In this document: positions 52,418-60,350 of the stretch, piece by piece
Layout of the letters: each line of letters begins with the position of its first letter
Numbering within the stretch: the stretch's first letter is position 1
NCBI RefSeq assembly: GCF_014190915.1
Contig: NZ_JACHVU010000003.1
Coordinates: 589,457-653,456 of the forward strand
Reading direction: 5' to 3'
Length of the DNA stretch: 64,000 nucleotides
From: Mycolicibacterium iranicum
Lineage (GTDB): Bacteria > Actinomycetota > Actinomycetes > Mycobacteriales > Mycobacteriaceae
The notes under the pieces: generated by a model
Seen by the model: only the letters and a program-made list of their open reading frames with translations
Told to the model about the DNA's origin: nothing
Database searches by the model: none
Program-made: the position numbers and the translations under genes

Positions 52418-54340
52418 ATGACTGCACCGCACACCGCCGTCGTCACCCGCCTGTCCGCGGATTTCGCAGCGATCTCCCGCCAGCTGCAGCAGGTGTCGAC
52501 GGATCTCGCCGAACTCGACCGGATCCTGACCGGTCATCCGCTCACGTCGGCGGAGTCGCCCGTGACCCCGCAGCCGGCGGCGCCGCCCGTGACAGCGCCG
52601 TCTGTGACAGCGCCGTCCGTGACAGCGCCGCCCGTGACACCAAAGTCTGGGGCGGCCGCGCCGCCCGTGGCCCCGCCGCCGGCGATGCCTGTCCCGGTGC
52701 AATCCCCCGTGCGGCCGTACTGGCCCCAGTACCCGCCCCCGTCGCCCTTCCGGGCGTACCCGCAGGCACCGACCGCGAAGCCCCCGAAACCCCGGAAGGA
52801 ACGCTCCGAGGGGTGGATCGGCAAGCTACTCGCCGTCGCCGGTGTCGCCGTCACCCTGATCGGCGTGGTTCTGCTGCTCGTCCTGGCTGCCCAGGCGGGG
52901 ATTCTGCGACCCGAATTCCGGGTCGCCGCGGGCGCGGCGCTGGCCGGTGCACTGGTGGGAGCGGGATGGTGGCTCACTGCGCGGCCGGGCGGACGCGTGG
53001 GCGGGATCGCGCTGGTCGCCACCGGCGTCGCGGCCGCCTACATGAACGTCATTGCGGTGACCACCATCTATGACTGGGTTTCGGCGCCCGTCGCGTTGAT
53101 CGCCGCGTCCCTCGTGGCCGGCGGCGGGCTGACACTGGCCAGGCGCTGGGACTCCCAGCACCTGGGACTTCTCGTGCTCGTGCCACTCATCGTGCTGGCG
53201 CCCGTCGTCGCGGATGGAGTCTCGCTGTTGCTCGTCGCGTTCATGCTGGCGCTGGCCGCGGCGTCTCTGCCCGTGCAGTTGGGTAAGGACTGGATCTGGC
53301 TGCACACGGCGCGGATCGCTGCCGCCGTCCTGCCGCTGCTGGTGGCGCTGGCTGCGCGGTTCTTCGATTCGCGTGAGGATCTCTGGCTGGCAGGGGCGTG
53401 CGGTATCGCTGCGGTCATCGGTCTGGTCGCTGCACTGATTCTGTTGCCCAGCACCACGAATCGCGCCGCGATGGCGCTTCTGACCGCCGCGGCAACCCTG
53501 CCCGTGCTGAGTGTGAACCTCGCCGTGGATCGTGTCGTCGCAGCGTTGATGTCGGCCGCACTTGCCGCGGCTCTCATGGCCGTCGTCCTCATCGGCGATC
53601 GCTTGCCGGGTGTCCCCGGCATCGTGCGCCAGGTGTTCTCCGCGACTGCCGCCGTCGCCGCACTCATCGCTGTCACTGCCGCATTCGACGGCACGGTCGC
53701 CGGTCCGGTGCTGTTGGCGATGGCTGTGGTGACCGCGGTGGCCGGGCGCCACGACGTCGTCGGCCGCTGCGCGGCAGTCGGTTTCGCGGTCATCGGTGCG
53801 GTCGCGCATCTGGCCTATTCGCCACCGGATGCGCTGTTCGCACCGACCCGGGTCGAAGTGGGAACGGGAATCTCCACCCTGGTCTCCAGCATCCTGCTGG
53901 TGGGGGGCGCGCTGGCCATCGCAGGGACCTGGGACCGCACCGACAACGCACTGTGGGTGGGTGCAGGCGCCGTGACCGTCTACGCGGTCACGACGTTCAC
54001 CGTCACGGCGGGCATGCTCGTGGCCCCCGGCGACGGCGGTTTCTACGCCGGCCACATGGCCGCCACCATCATCTGGATCGCCATGGCGGCGACGCTGTTC
54101 GGCTTGGCCGCCCGCCGTCCGAAGGACGAGCGTTCAGTGCCGATCGGTGGTGGCCTGGGTCTGGTCGCCGCGGCGATGGCCAAGCTCTTCCTCTTCGACC
54201 TCGGCACGCTGGACGGAATCTTCCGGGTCGCGGTGTTCATCGTCGTGGGCCTGATCCTGCTCGGTATGGGCGCCGGCTACGCGCGGCTGCTCGAAAGGCA
54301 GGACCAGCAGACTGTGACTACCGCCACGGACAATTCCTAG
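52418..54340 (+). CDS. DUF2339-like polytopic membrane protein
   Basis: 640 residues. Residues 5-40 can form a coiled coil (LSADFAAISRQLQQVSTDLA), residues 45-125 are Pro-rich with a (V)TAPS repeat, and the rest has some fourteen or more hydrophobic helices, ending in MAKLFLFDLGTLDGIFRVAVFIVVGLILL, the typical DUF2339 end. Function unknown. It follows the response regulator by 44 bp and may belong to its transcript. Confidence 0.82.
   Translation: MTAPHTAVVTRLSADFAAISRQLQQVSTDLAELDRILTGHPLTSAESPVTPQPAAPPVTAPSVTAPSVTAPPVTPKSGAAAPPVAPPPAMPVPVQSPVRPYWPQYPPPSPFRAYPQAPTAKPPKPRKERSEGWIGKLLAVAGVAVTLIGVVLLLVLAAQAGILRPEFRVAAGAALAGALVGAGWWLTARPGGRVGGIALVATGVAAAYMNVIAVTTIYDWVSAPVALIAASLVAGGGLTLARRWDSQHLGLLVLVPLIVLAPVVADGVSLLLVAFMLALAAASLPVQLGKDWIWLHTARIAAAVLPLLVALAARFFDSREDLWLAGACGIAAVIGLVAALILLPSTTNRAAMALLTAAATLPVLSVNLAVDRVVAALMSAALAAALMAVVLIGDRLPGVPGIVRQVFSATAAVAALIAVTAAFDGTVAGPVLLAMAVVTAVAGRHDVVGRCAAVGFAVIGAVAHLAYSPPDALFAPTRVEVGTGISTLVSSILLVGGALAIAGTWDRTDNALWVGAGAVTVYAVTTFTVTAGMLVAPGDGGFYAGHMAATIIWIAMAATLFGLAARRPKDERSVPIGGGLGLVAAAMAKLFLFDLGTLDGIFRVAVFIVVGLILLGMGAGYARLLERQDQQTVTTATDNS
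52589..52633 (+). repeat. Three 15-bp repeats in the Pro-rich region
   Basis: GTGACAGCGCCGTCY occurs three times in tandem, coding VTAPS/VTAPS/VTAPP in the N-terminal linker of the DUF2339-like protein; a partial unit follows. In-frame minisatellite, likely variable in copy number between strains. Confidence 0.85.
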
Positions 54341-54341
54341 C

Positions 54342-54369
54342 TATTCTGGACTCAATCCAGATTAGGAGG
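54342..54369 (+). promoter_or_regulatory. dps promoter with FurA-like box and strong SD
   Basis: TATTCT (54342-54347) is a good -10 box. The inverted repeat TCTGGA-CTCAA-TCCAGA (54345-54361) starts inside it and, with the following TTAGG, resembles the mycobacterial FurA box (TCTTGACTNATTCCAGAAAAGG) at most positions. AGGAGG (54364-54369) is the dps Shine-Dalgarno, 7 nt before the ATG. A bound Fur-family repressor would cover the start site. Confidence 0.6.
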
Positions 54370-54376
54370 CGTTGTC

Positions 54377-54880
54377 ATGGTCATGAGCACAACATCGAAC
54401 GCACGTCGCACTGAGGCCGAAGTCGTCAACTTCCAGGCGTCGCCGCAGCTGAGTGGCGCGCTGCAGAGAGTTCTCGTGGATTTGATCGAACTGCACCTGC
54501 AAGGCAAGCAGGCGCACTGGAACGTCGTCGGGACGAACTTCCGCGACCTGCATCTGCAACTCGACGAGGTCGTCGACTTCGCCCGGGAGGCCAGTGACAC
54601 GGTCGCCGAGAGGATGCGGGCGCTGGACGCGGTGCCCGACGGCCGCTCCGACACCGTCGCGGCAGGCACGTCACTGCCGGAGTTCCCCGCCTACGAGCAC
54701 AGCACCGGCGACGTCGTCGACCTGATCACGACGCGCATCTACGCCGTGGTGGACACGCTGCGCACCGTGCATGACGGGGTCGACGACGAGGATCCGAGCA
54801 CGGCCGACATCCTGCACCAGCTGATCGACGGTTTGGAGAAGTTGGCCTGGCTGCTCAAGTCGGAAAACCGAAAGGTGTGA
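54377..54880 (+). CDS. dps: Dps-family DNA-binding ferritin-like protein
   Basis: 167-residue mini-ferritin that oxidises and stores iron and can shield DNA. All ferroxidase ligands known from Dps are present at the right spacing: H47, H59, D63, D74 and E78 (HWNV, RDLHLQLDE, SDTVAE). The sequence resembles M. smegmatis Dps2. ATG 54377 follows AGGAGG by 7 nt; ATG 54383 is a second choice. Its last 26 bp overlap the 3' end of the convergent cyclase gene. Confidence 0.93.
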   Translation: MVMSTTSNARRTEAEVVNFQASPQLSGALQRVLVDLIELHLQGKQAHWNVVGTNFRDLHLQLDEVVDFAREASDTVAERMRALDAVPDGRSDTVAAGTSLPEFPAYEHSTGDVVDLITTRIYAVVDTLRTVHDGVDDEDPSTADILHQLIDGLEKLAWLLKSENRKV

Positions 54881-56159
54881 CGATTCGGCCCCCGGCGCGG
54901 AGTTGACGGTCCTGGTCGGCCTTCTGGCCGACCAGGTACCAGGTATGCATCGCGCCCTTGCCCTTCACGTCGACCAAGCCGCGTTCTTCCAGCACAAAAG
55001 TGTGCCGCAGACGCTCATAGACGTTGTCGGGCACCTGAATCCGCCCTTCCACATCTGTGGTCTCCATCCGGGAGGCCACGTTGACGGCGTCGCCCCACAC
55101 GTCGTAGAAGAACTTCTTGGCACCGACCACCCCGGCGACGACGGGCCCCGTGGCCATGCCGATGCGCAGCGGAACGTCGCGGCCCTGAGCGTCTTTCAGG
55201 CCGGCCACCGCATCGGCCATGTCCAGTGCGAGACATGCCAGCGCTTCCAGATGGTCGGGGCGGGGGATCGGAACGCCGCTGACGACCATGTAGGAGTCAC
55301 CGCTGGTCTTCACCTTCTCCAGGCCGTGCCGGTCGACGAGCGCGTCGAGGTCGGTGTAGAGCCGATCGAGGAAGCGCACCAGCTCGGCGGGCGCGGTGTC
55401 GCTGGCTCGCTTGGTGTAGCCGGCGATGTCGGCGAACAGGATCGAGGCGTCGTCGTACTTGTCGGCGATGACGGTGCGGGTCGGTTCCTTGAGCCGATCG
55501 GCGATGGTGGTCGGAAGAATGTTGGCCAGCAGGCGTTCTGAACGCTCGTACTCGGCTTCCATCGCCGCTTCGGCGCGCTCGATCTCGCGCAGCGTGTACC
55601 AGATCGTCAGCACCAGCATCACTGCCGACGACACGACCGCGCTGATGAACCCGGCGGTGAGCGTCCATGACGGTCCGAGGCCGCGATCGTTGGGCGCCGT
55701 CAGCTCCAGCCCGATCGTGATGGCCACCCCGATCGCCGCGACGGATGCGGCTAGCCCGATGCGCTCAATTCCGAGGACGAGCACTGCGAGTGACGACGCG
55801 ACGATGAAGTAGAACTGCAGACCGGACCCGGTCCCGATGGTGTAGCAGATGAATGTCACCGACACGTAGGCGAACGTCACGAACGTCAGCGGTGCGACGA
55901 GCTCGCCGAGCGGACACAGGCGCGGGATGACGAGGAACACCGCCCCGCAGACGATGTTGACCGCGCCCAACCACCAGAGTGCGCCGCCCAGGGTCAGCTG
56001 AAAGACACCGAAGGCCAGCGACACCGCTGCGGCGATCCAGCTGGCGATCGTCAGCACTCGCAGACGGCGGCCTACCCGGTCGTCCCGATGCCTGCTCGGC
56101 GACCATGCGCGATGGCCGAGAGTCACCTCGGGCACACACACCGTCCGCACGTTGAGCAC
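54855..56159 (-). CDS. Class IIIa membrane adenylate cyclase
   Basis: 434-residue counterpart of Rv1625c: six N-terminal membrane helices (residues 38-190), a linker helix and a C-terminal cyclase domain that dimerises. Catalytic residues are all present and sit exactly 12 positions before the Rv1625c numbering as I recall it: metals D244 and D288, adenine specificity K284 and D353, transition state N360 and R364. It should make cAMP. GTG start; the nitrilase gene is divergent 40 bp away. Confidence 0.94.
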   Translation of the reverse strand: MLNVRTVCVPEVTLGHRAWSPSRHRDDRVGRRLRVLTIASWIAAAVSLAFGVFQLTLGGALWWLGAVNIVCGAVFLVIPRLCPLGELVAPLTFVTFAYVSVTFICYTIGTGSGLQFYFIVASSLAVLVLGIERIGLAASVAAIGVAITIGLELTAPNDRGLGPSWTLTAGFISAVVSSAVMLVLTIWYTLREIERAEAAMEAEYERSERLLANILPTTIADRLKEPTRTVIADKYDDASILFADIAGYTKRASDTAPAELVRFLDRLYTDLDALVDRHGLEKVKTSGDSYMVVSGVPIPRPDHLEALACLALDMADAVAGLKDAQGRDVPLRIGMATGPVVAGVVGAKKFFYDVWGDAVNVASRMETTDVEGRIQVPDNVYERLRHTFVLEERGLVDVKGKGAMHTWYLVGQKADQDRQLRAGGRIVTPFGFPT

Positions 56160-56199
56160 GGCCGGAGCTTATCGCCGAAAGGGCGACTAGCCTGGTCGA

Positions 56200-56997
56200 A
56201 TGACGCGTATCGCCTGCTGTCAGCTCGATCCTGTACTCGGCGATCTGGACGGCAACTCCGAGGTCATCGCGGTCGCCCTGGACGACGCGGTCCGGGCCGG
56301 CGCCGACGTCGTCGTGCTGCCGGAGCTCGCCACGTCGGGCTACATGTTCACCGATGCGGACGAGGCGCGGATCGCTGCCCTGACACCCTCGGATCCGAGG
56401 TTCACGACGTGGAGCTCAGGGCTCGGGGGTGCACTCGCGGTCGTCGGGTTCTGCGAGCTCGGCGACGACGGCCTGCTCTACAACAGCGCAGCCGTCATGG
56501 ACTCGACCGGCGTGGTGGCGATCTACCGCAAGACGCACCTCTGGGACCGGGAGCGGCTCGTCTTCACGCCGGGGTCCACGCTCCCGCCGGTTCTGCAGAC
56601 GCGCCACGGCGCCGTGGCCGTAATGGTCTGCTACGACCTGGAATTCGGTGAGCTGACACGTCGGGTGGCCGTCGACGGCGCCGATCTGATCGTGGCGTCG
56701 GTCAACTGGCCTCTGTTCCCACGCCCCGAGGGTGAACGACCCGGCGAGGTCATCACCGCGATGTCGACCGCGCGCCTGAACCGGGTCGCGGTGGCGGCGT
56801 GCGACCGGGCGGGTGTGGAGCGTGGCCAGGCGTGGACGGCGGGGTCGGCCATCGTGAACCAGGACGGCTGGGTGGTCGCCGAGGCCGGCCCGGGCACCGG
56901 GATGGCGCTCGCGGACATCGACCTGACGCTGAGCCGTTCGAAGAAGATCACCGAGCACGTCGACCTGCTGGCCGACCGTCGGCTGGATCTGTACTGA
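56200..56997 (+). CDS. Nitrilase-superfamily carbon-nitrogen hydrolase
   Basis: 265 residues with the Glu-Lys-Cys triad E42 (LPELATSGY), K111 (YRKTHLW) and C144 (VMVCYDLEFGEL). Relatives hydrolyse amides, N-carbamoyl compounds or deaminated glutathione; the substrate here is not clear. Single gene between the cyclase and a tRNA on the other strand; its stop lies 2 bp from the tRNA 3' end. Confidence 0.88.
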   Translation: MTRIACCQLDPVLGDLDGNSEVIAVALDDAVRAGADVVVLPELATSGYMFTDADEARIAALTPSDPRFTTWSSGLGGALAVVGFCELGDDGLLYNSAAVMDSTGVVAIYRKTHLWDRERLVFTPGSTLPPVLQTRHGAVAVMVCYDLEFGELTRRVAVDGADLIVASVNWPLFPRPEGERPGEVITAMSTARLNRVAVAACDRAGVERGQAWTAGSAIVNQDGWVVAEAGPGTGMALADIDLTLSRSKKITEHVDLLADRRLDLY

Positions 56998-56999
56998 GC

Positions 57000-57076
57000 T
57001 GGTGCCCTCGGTGAGATTCGAACTCACACTGGACGGGTTTTGAATCCGTTTCCTCTGCCAGTTGGGATACGAGGGC
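57000..57076 (-). tRNA. tRNA-Leu(CAA)-like, short variable loop, CCA encoded
   Basis: Minus strand folds into a cloverleaf: acceptor GCCCTCG/CGAGGGC (7/7), D-loop with AACTGGCAGA, anticodon loop TTCAAAA giving anticodon CAA, variable loop CCAGT (5 nt), T arm GTGAG-TTCGAAT-CTCAC and discriminator A followed by encoded CCA. CAA reads UUG (Leu), but leucine tRNAs normally have a long class II variable arm; this one is class I sized. The closing anticodon-stem pair is an A-C mismatch. Confidence 0.88.
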
Positions 57077-57107
57077 GTCCCGGCCACGGTAGGTAGCGCG
57101 GCCTACC

Positions 57108-57113
57108 ACCCTA
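57108..57113 (-). promoter_or_regulatory. Possible tRNA promoter -10
   Basis: Minus-strand TAGGGT (57113-57108) fits TANNNT and lies 31 nt upstream of the mature tRNA 5' end, which would leave a short 5' leader for RNase P. Confidence 0.3.
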
Positions 57114-57165
57114 GAGGATGGCCCCGCGCTCGCTCATCCGGCCTGCGGGCTACACAATGTCATCC

Positions 57166-57807
57166 ATGTCTTCCGCCTCCGCCTCGCCGCCTGACGCCGC
57201 CGCCACGCCGCACCGCGTCCTCATCGCCGAAGACGAAGCCCTCATCCGGCTGGATCTGGCCGAGATGCTGCGCGAAGAGGGTTACGAGATCGTCGGCGAG
57301 GCCGGCGACGGTCAGGAGGCCGTGGATCTGGCCGAGTCGCTGCGGCCGGACCTGGTCATCATGGACGTCAAGATGCCCCGCCGCGACGGTATCGACGCGG
57401 CCTCCGAGATCGCGGCCAAACGCATCGCCCCGATCGTCATCCTCACCGCGTTCAGTCAGCGCGAGCTGGTGGAACGGGCCCGCGATGCGGGTGCGATGGC
57501 CTACCTGGTCAAGCCGTTCAGCATCACCGACCTGATCCCGGCCATCGAGGTGGCGGTCAGCCGGTTCAGTGAGATCGCCGAGCTGGAGAAAGAGGTCGCG
57601 ACCCTGTCCGACCGCCTGGAGACCCGCAAGCTCGTCGAACGGGCCAAAGGTTTGCTGCAATCGAAGCAGGGGATGAGCGAACCCGAAGCGTTCAAGTGGA
57701 TCCAGCGCGCGGCGATGGACCGGCGCACCACGATGAAGCGCGTCGCCGAGGTGGTTCTCGAGACTCTCGACCCGCCCGCCGAGACTCCGGCCGCGGAGCC
57801 GAATTAG
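57166..57807 (+). CDS. pdtaR: ANTAR-domain response regulator PdtaR
   Basis: 213 residues: receiver domain with phospho-acceptor D67 (LVIMDVKMPRRDG) and K in YLVKPFS, then a C-terminal ANTAR RNA-binding domain (LETRKLVERAKGLLQSKQGMSEPEAFKWIQRAAMD). Very close to Rv1626, partner of the sensor kinase PdtaS, which is not in this window; ANTAR proteins act by antitermination on RNA hairpins. ATG 57166 is chosen because CACAAT (57153-57158) ends 7 nt before it; ATG 57157 would add three residues. Confidence 0.94.
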   Translation: MSSASASPPDAAATPHRVLIAEDEALIRLDLAEMLREEGYEIVGEAGDGQEAVDLAESLRPDLVIMDVKMPRRDGIDAASEIAAKRIAPIVILTAFSQRELVERARDAGAMAYLVKPFSITDLIPAIEVAVSRFSEIAELEKEVATLSDRLETRKLVERAKGLLQSKQGMSEPEAFKWIQRAAMDRRTTMKRVAEVVLETLDPPAETPAAEPN

Positions 57808-57924
57808 GGCTTTCGCCCAGCCCTGTCCGTTAAGTCTGCGTTTCCGCCTCCGCCTTTTGACCGCTCACCGGGTTTATCCGCGCCACGCGTTTTCCAACAT
57901 CACGCGATAGGGCGGTGGGTTGGT

Positions 57925-57952
57925 TATGGTCGTCGGCGAAGCATCGCCGACG
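57925..57952 (+). promoter_or_regulatory. livJ promoter -10 with adjacent perfect hairpin
   Basis: TATGGT (57925-57930) is a TANNNT -10 box. Directly after it CGTCGGCGA-AGCA-TCGCCGACG (57931-57952) forms a perfect 9-bp stem with a 4-nt loop, spanning the expected start site. It could be an operator for a repressor or a 5'-end RNA stem. The rest of the 211-bp gap before livJ holds only a weak inverted repeat AGGGCT/AGCCCT (57806-57824) after pdtaR. Confidence 0.45.
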
Positions 57953-58018
57953 TGGTCGTCACGGTTCCGTAGGCGACACCCGACGGTGCCGAGCAAAACA
58001 CTGAACCGGAGGTGAGAC

Positions 58019-59230
58019 GTGCGCGGTCGCGTGGCACGCAAGGCATTTGCTCTCGGTGGTGCCGGTCTGGTTGCGCTGGCTGTTGCCGGCTGCAACCAGG
58101 GCGCACCCGAAGAAGAGGCATCGCAGACGAATCTCAAGATCGTCGAGAAGGTGCAGATCGACGAGAACGGCGCCGAGGTCCCGGCGTCCACGGGTGCGTC
58201 GCCCGCTGATCCGGCTGGGGACGGCAAGGCCACCTGTCCGCCGGTGTCCATCGCCATGGCCGGTGCTCTCAACGGCCCCGACGCGGCGCTCGGCATCAAC
58301 ATCAAGAACGGTGTGCAGCTCGCGGTCGACAAGCACAACGAGGCCAACCCGGGCTGCCAGGTGCAGCTCATCCCGTTCGACACCGAAGGTGATCCGCAGA
58401 AGGCGACCGCGATCGCCCCGCAGATCGTCAACGACCAGTACACGATCGGTCTGGTGGGCCCGGCGTTCTCGGGTGAGACCAAGGCGACCGGCGGTGTGTT
58501 CGATCAGGCGGGTCTGGTGTCGACCACCGCGTCGGCGACGAACGTGACGCTGTCGGAGAACGGATGGAAGACGTTCTTCCGCGGGCTGGCCAACGACGGG
58601 GTGCAGGGGCCCTCCGTCGCGAACTATCTGAAGAACACGCTCGGGCACAAGAAGGTCTGCGTCGTCGACGACAGCACCGACTACGGTCTCGGCCTGTCTC
58701 AGGCCGTCCGAGACACCCTCGGCCCGGTCGCGGACTCGGCATGCAACATCTCGGTGAAGAAGGGCGACAAGGACTTCTCCGCAGCGGTGACCCAAATCAA
58801 GGGTGCCGCCCCGGACTCGGTCTTCTTCGGCGGCTACTACGCCGAGGCGGCGCCGCTGGTCCAGCAGCTGCGGGACGGCGGCTACGAGGGCGTCTTCGCC
58901 AGCGCCGACGGAACGAAGGACCCCGAATTCGTCAAGCAGGCCGGCGAATCGTCCAAGAGCGCAGTCCTGGCGTGCCCCTGCGGCCCGGCCACCGGCTCGT
59001 TCGCCGACGAGTACAAGCAGAAATTCAACCAGGACGCCGGCACCTACAGCGCCGAGGGGTACGACCTGGGCACCATCCTGCTCAAGGGCATCGACTCCGG
59101 TGCGATCACCCGTCCGGCTCTGCTGGACTTCGTTCGTAACTACAAGGGGCAGGGCGTCGCTCGCGAATACCAGTGGACCCCCACCGGTGAGCTCACCACC
59201 ACCCTCATCTGGATCTACGGCGTCCAGTAA
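58019..59230 (+). CDS. livJ: Branched-chain amino-acid-type ABC transporter, binding lipoprotein
   Basis: 403-residue type I periplasmic binding protein: signal peptide with lipobox LAVAGC (Cys near residue 25), then a Leu/Ile/Val-binding fold with VSIAMAGALNGPDAALGINIKNG, VGPAFSGETKATGGVFDQAG and KKVCVVDDSTDYGLG. GTG start with GGAGGT (58008-58013) 5 nt upstream. First gene of a five-gene importer; a strong hairpin follows. The symbol reflects family, not a proven substrate. Confidence 0.9.
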   Translation: MRGRVARKAFALGGAGLVALAVAGCNQGAPEEEASQTNLKIVEKVQIDENGAEVPASTGASPADPAGDGKATCPPVSIAMAGALNGPDAALGINIKNGVQLAVDKHNEANPGCQVQLIPFDTEGDPQKATAIAPQIVNDQYTIGLVGPAFSGETKATGGVFDQAGLVSTTASATNVTLSENGWKTFFRGLANDGVQGPSVANYLKNTLGHKKVCVVDDSTDYGLGLSQAVRDTLGPVADSACNISVKKGDKDFSAAVTQIKGAAPDSVFFGGYYAEAAPLVQQLRDGGYEGVFASADGTKDPEFVKQAGESSKSAVLACPCGPATGSFADEYKQKFNQDAGTYSAEGYDLGTILLKGIDSGAITRPALLDFVRNYKGQGVAREYQWTPTGELTTTLIWIYGVQ

Positions 59231-59236
59231 CCGCTG

Positions 59237-59282
59237 AGACGAAGCGCGTCCGAGAGTGCCTGGCTCGGACGCGCTTTCGTCT
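59237..59282 (+). terminator. Strong hairpin between livJ and livH
   Basis: AGACGAAGCGCGTCCGAG (59237-59254) pairs with 59264-59282 over 18 bp with one bulged A and a 9-nt loop, starting 6 nt after the livJ stop. There is no U-tract, so it may be a partial terminator or a 3' stabiliser that keeps the binding protein message in excess over the downstream membrane genes. Confidence 0.7.
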
Positions 59283-59339
59283 GAGGCGCTGCTTCCCACC
59301 GCTGTGCACCCGTAGATCTCGCTAGGAGTTCCCCACCGG

Positions 59340-60350
59340 ATGAATCTGGCCGCAAACATCAACTTCAATGTCGGAGCGCTGGTCGACAGTTTCTGGCAGT
59401 TGACGATCGACGGTCTGTCGTGGGGAGCGATCTACGCGTTGGTCGCCGTCGGGTACACCCTGGTGTTCGGTGTGCTGCGGCTGATCAACTTCGCCCACTC
59501 CGAGATCTTCATGCTGGGCATGTTCGGCGCGTATTTCGCACTCGACATGATCCTGGGCTTCACCCCGAGCGGCAACGCCTACAGCAAGGGCATCGGGCTG
59601 ACGATCCTGTACCTGGCCGTCGCGATGGTCTTCGCGATGCTCGTATCCGGCGGAGCGGCAGTGGGATTGGAGTTCATCGCCTACCGGCCGCTGCGCAAGC
59701 GCAACGCCCGGGCGCTGACCTTCCTGATCACCGCGATCGGCATGTCGTTCGTACTGCAACAGTTCGTCCTGTTCATCCTGCCCAAGATCATCCCGGGCTA
59801 CGGCGGCCCGAACGCCCAGCAGCCGATCGTGCTGGTACAACCCAGAACCCAGTTCGAGTTCTTCGGGGTGGCGATCTCCAACATCACCATCGTCATCATC
59901 GCCTCGGCGCTCGTGCTCGCGGTGCTGACCGACATCGCCATCAACCGGACGAAGTTCGGCCGCGGCATCCGCGCCGTCGCCCAGGACCCGACCACCGCCA
60001 CCCTGATGGGGGTGTCGCGGGAACGCATCATCATGACGACCTTCCTCATCGGTGGGCTCCTGGCCGGCGCCGCGGCGCTGCTGTACACGCTCAAGGTTCC
60101 GCAGGGCATCATCTACTCGGGCGGGTTCCTGCTGGGGATCAAGGCGTTCTCCGCCGCGGTGCTCGGCGGAATCGGCAACCTGCGCGGCGCACTGCTGGGC
60201 GGGCTGCTGCTGGGGGTCATGGAGAACTACGGGCAGGCCGTCTTCGGAACACAGTGGCGCGATGTCGTCGCCTTCGTGCTGCTGGTCTTGGTGCTGCTCG
60301 TGCGCCCGACCGGCATACTCGGCGAGAGCCTCGGGAAGGCACGCGTATGA
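59340..60350 (+). CDS. livH: Branched-chain amino-acid-type ABC transporter, permease LivH
   Basis: 336-residue permease with about eight helices: LSWGAIYALVAVGYTLVFGVLRLINFAH near the N-terminus and FSAAVLGGIGNLRGALLGGLLLGV at the C-terminal coupling region. TAGGAG lies about 13 nt before the ATG, wide spacing. It overlaps livM by 4 nt. Pairs with LivM as a heterodimeric channel. Confidence 0.93.
   Translation: MNLAANINFNVGALVDSFWQLTIDGLSWGAIYALVAVGYTLVFGVLRLINFAHSEIFMLGMFGAYFALDMILGFTPSGNAYSKGIGLTILYLAVAMVFAMLVSGGAAVGLEFIAYRPLRKRNARALTFLITAIGMSFVLQQFVLFILPKIIPGYGGPNAQQPIVLVQPRTQFEFFGVAISNITIVIIASALVLAVLTDIAINRTKFGRGIRAVAQDPTTATLMGVSRERIIMTTFLIGGLLAGAAALLYTLKVPQGIIYSGGFLLGIKAFSAAVLGGIGNLRGALLGGLLLGVMENYGQAVFGTQWRDVVAFVLLVLVLLVRPTGILGESLGKARV

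Noticed and set aside
57000..57076. Reading the tRNA anticodon as TCA (opal/selenocysteine)
   Set aside because: Shifting the loop by one base breaks the anticodon stem (A-G, A-C, C-C pairs). The CAA reading keeps four good pairs and T33.
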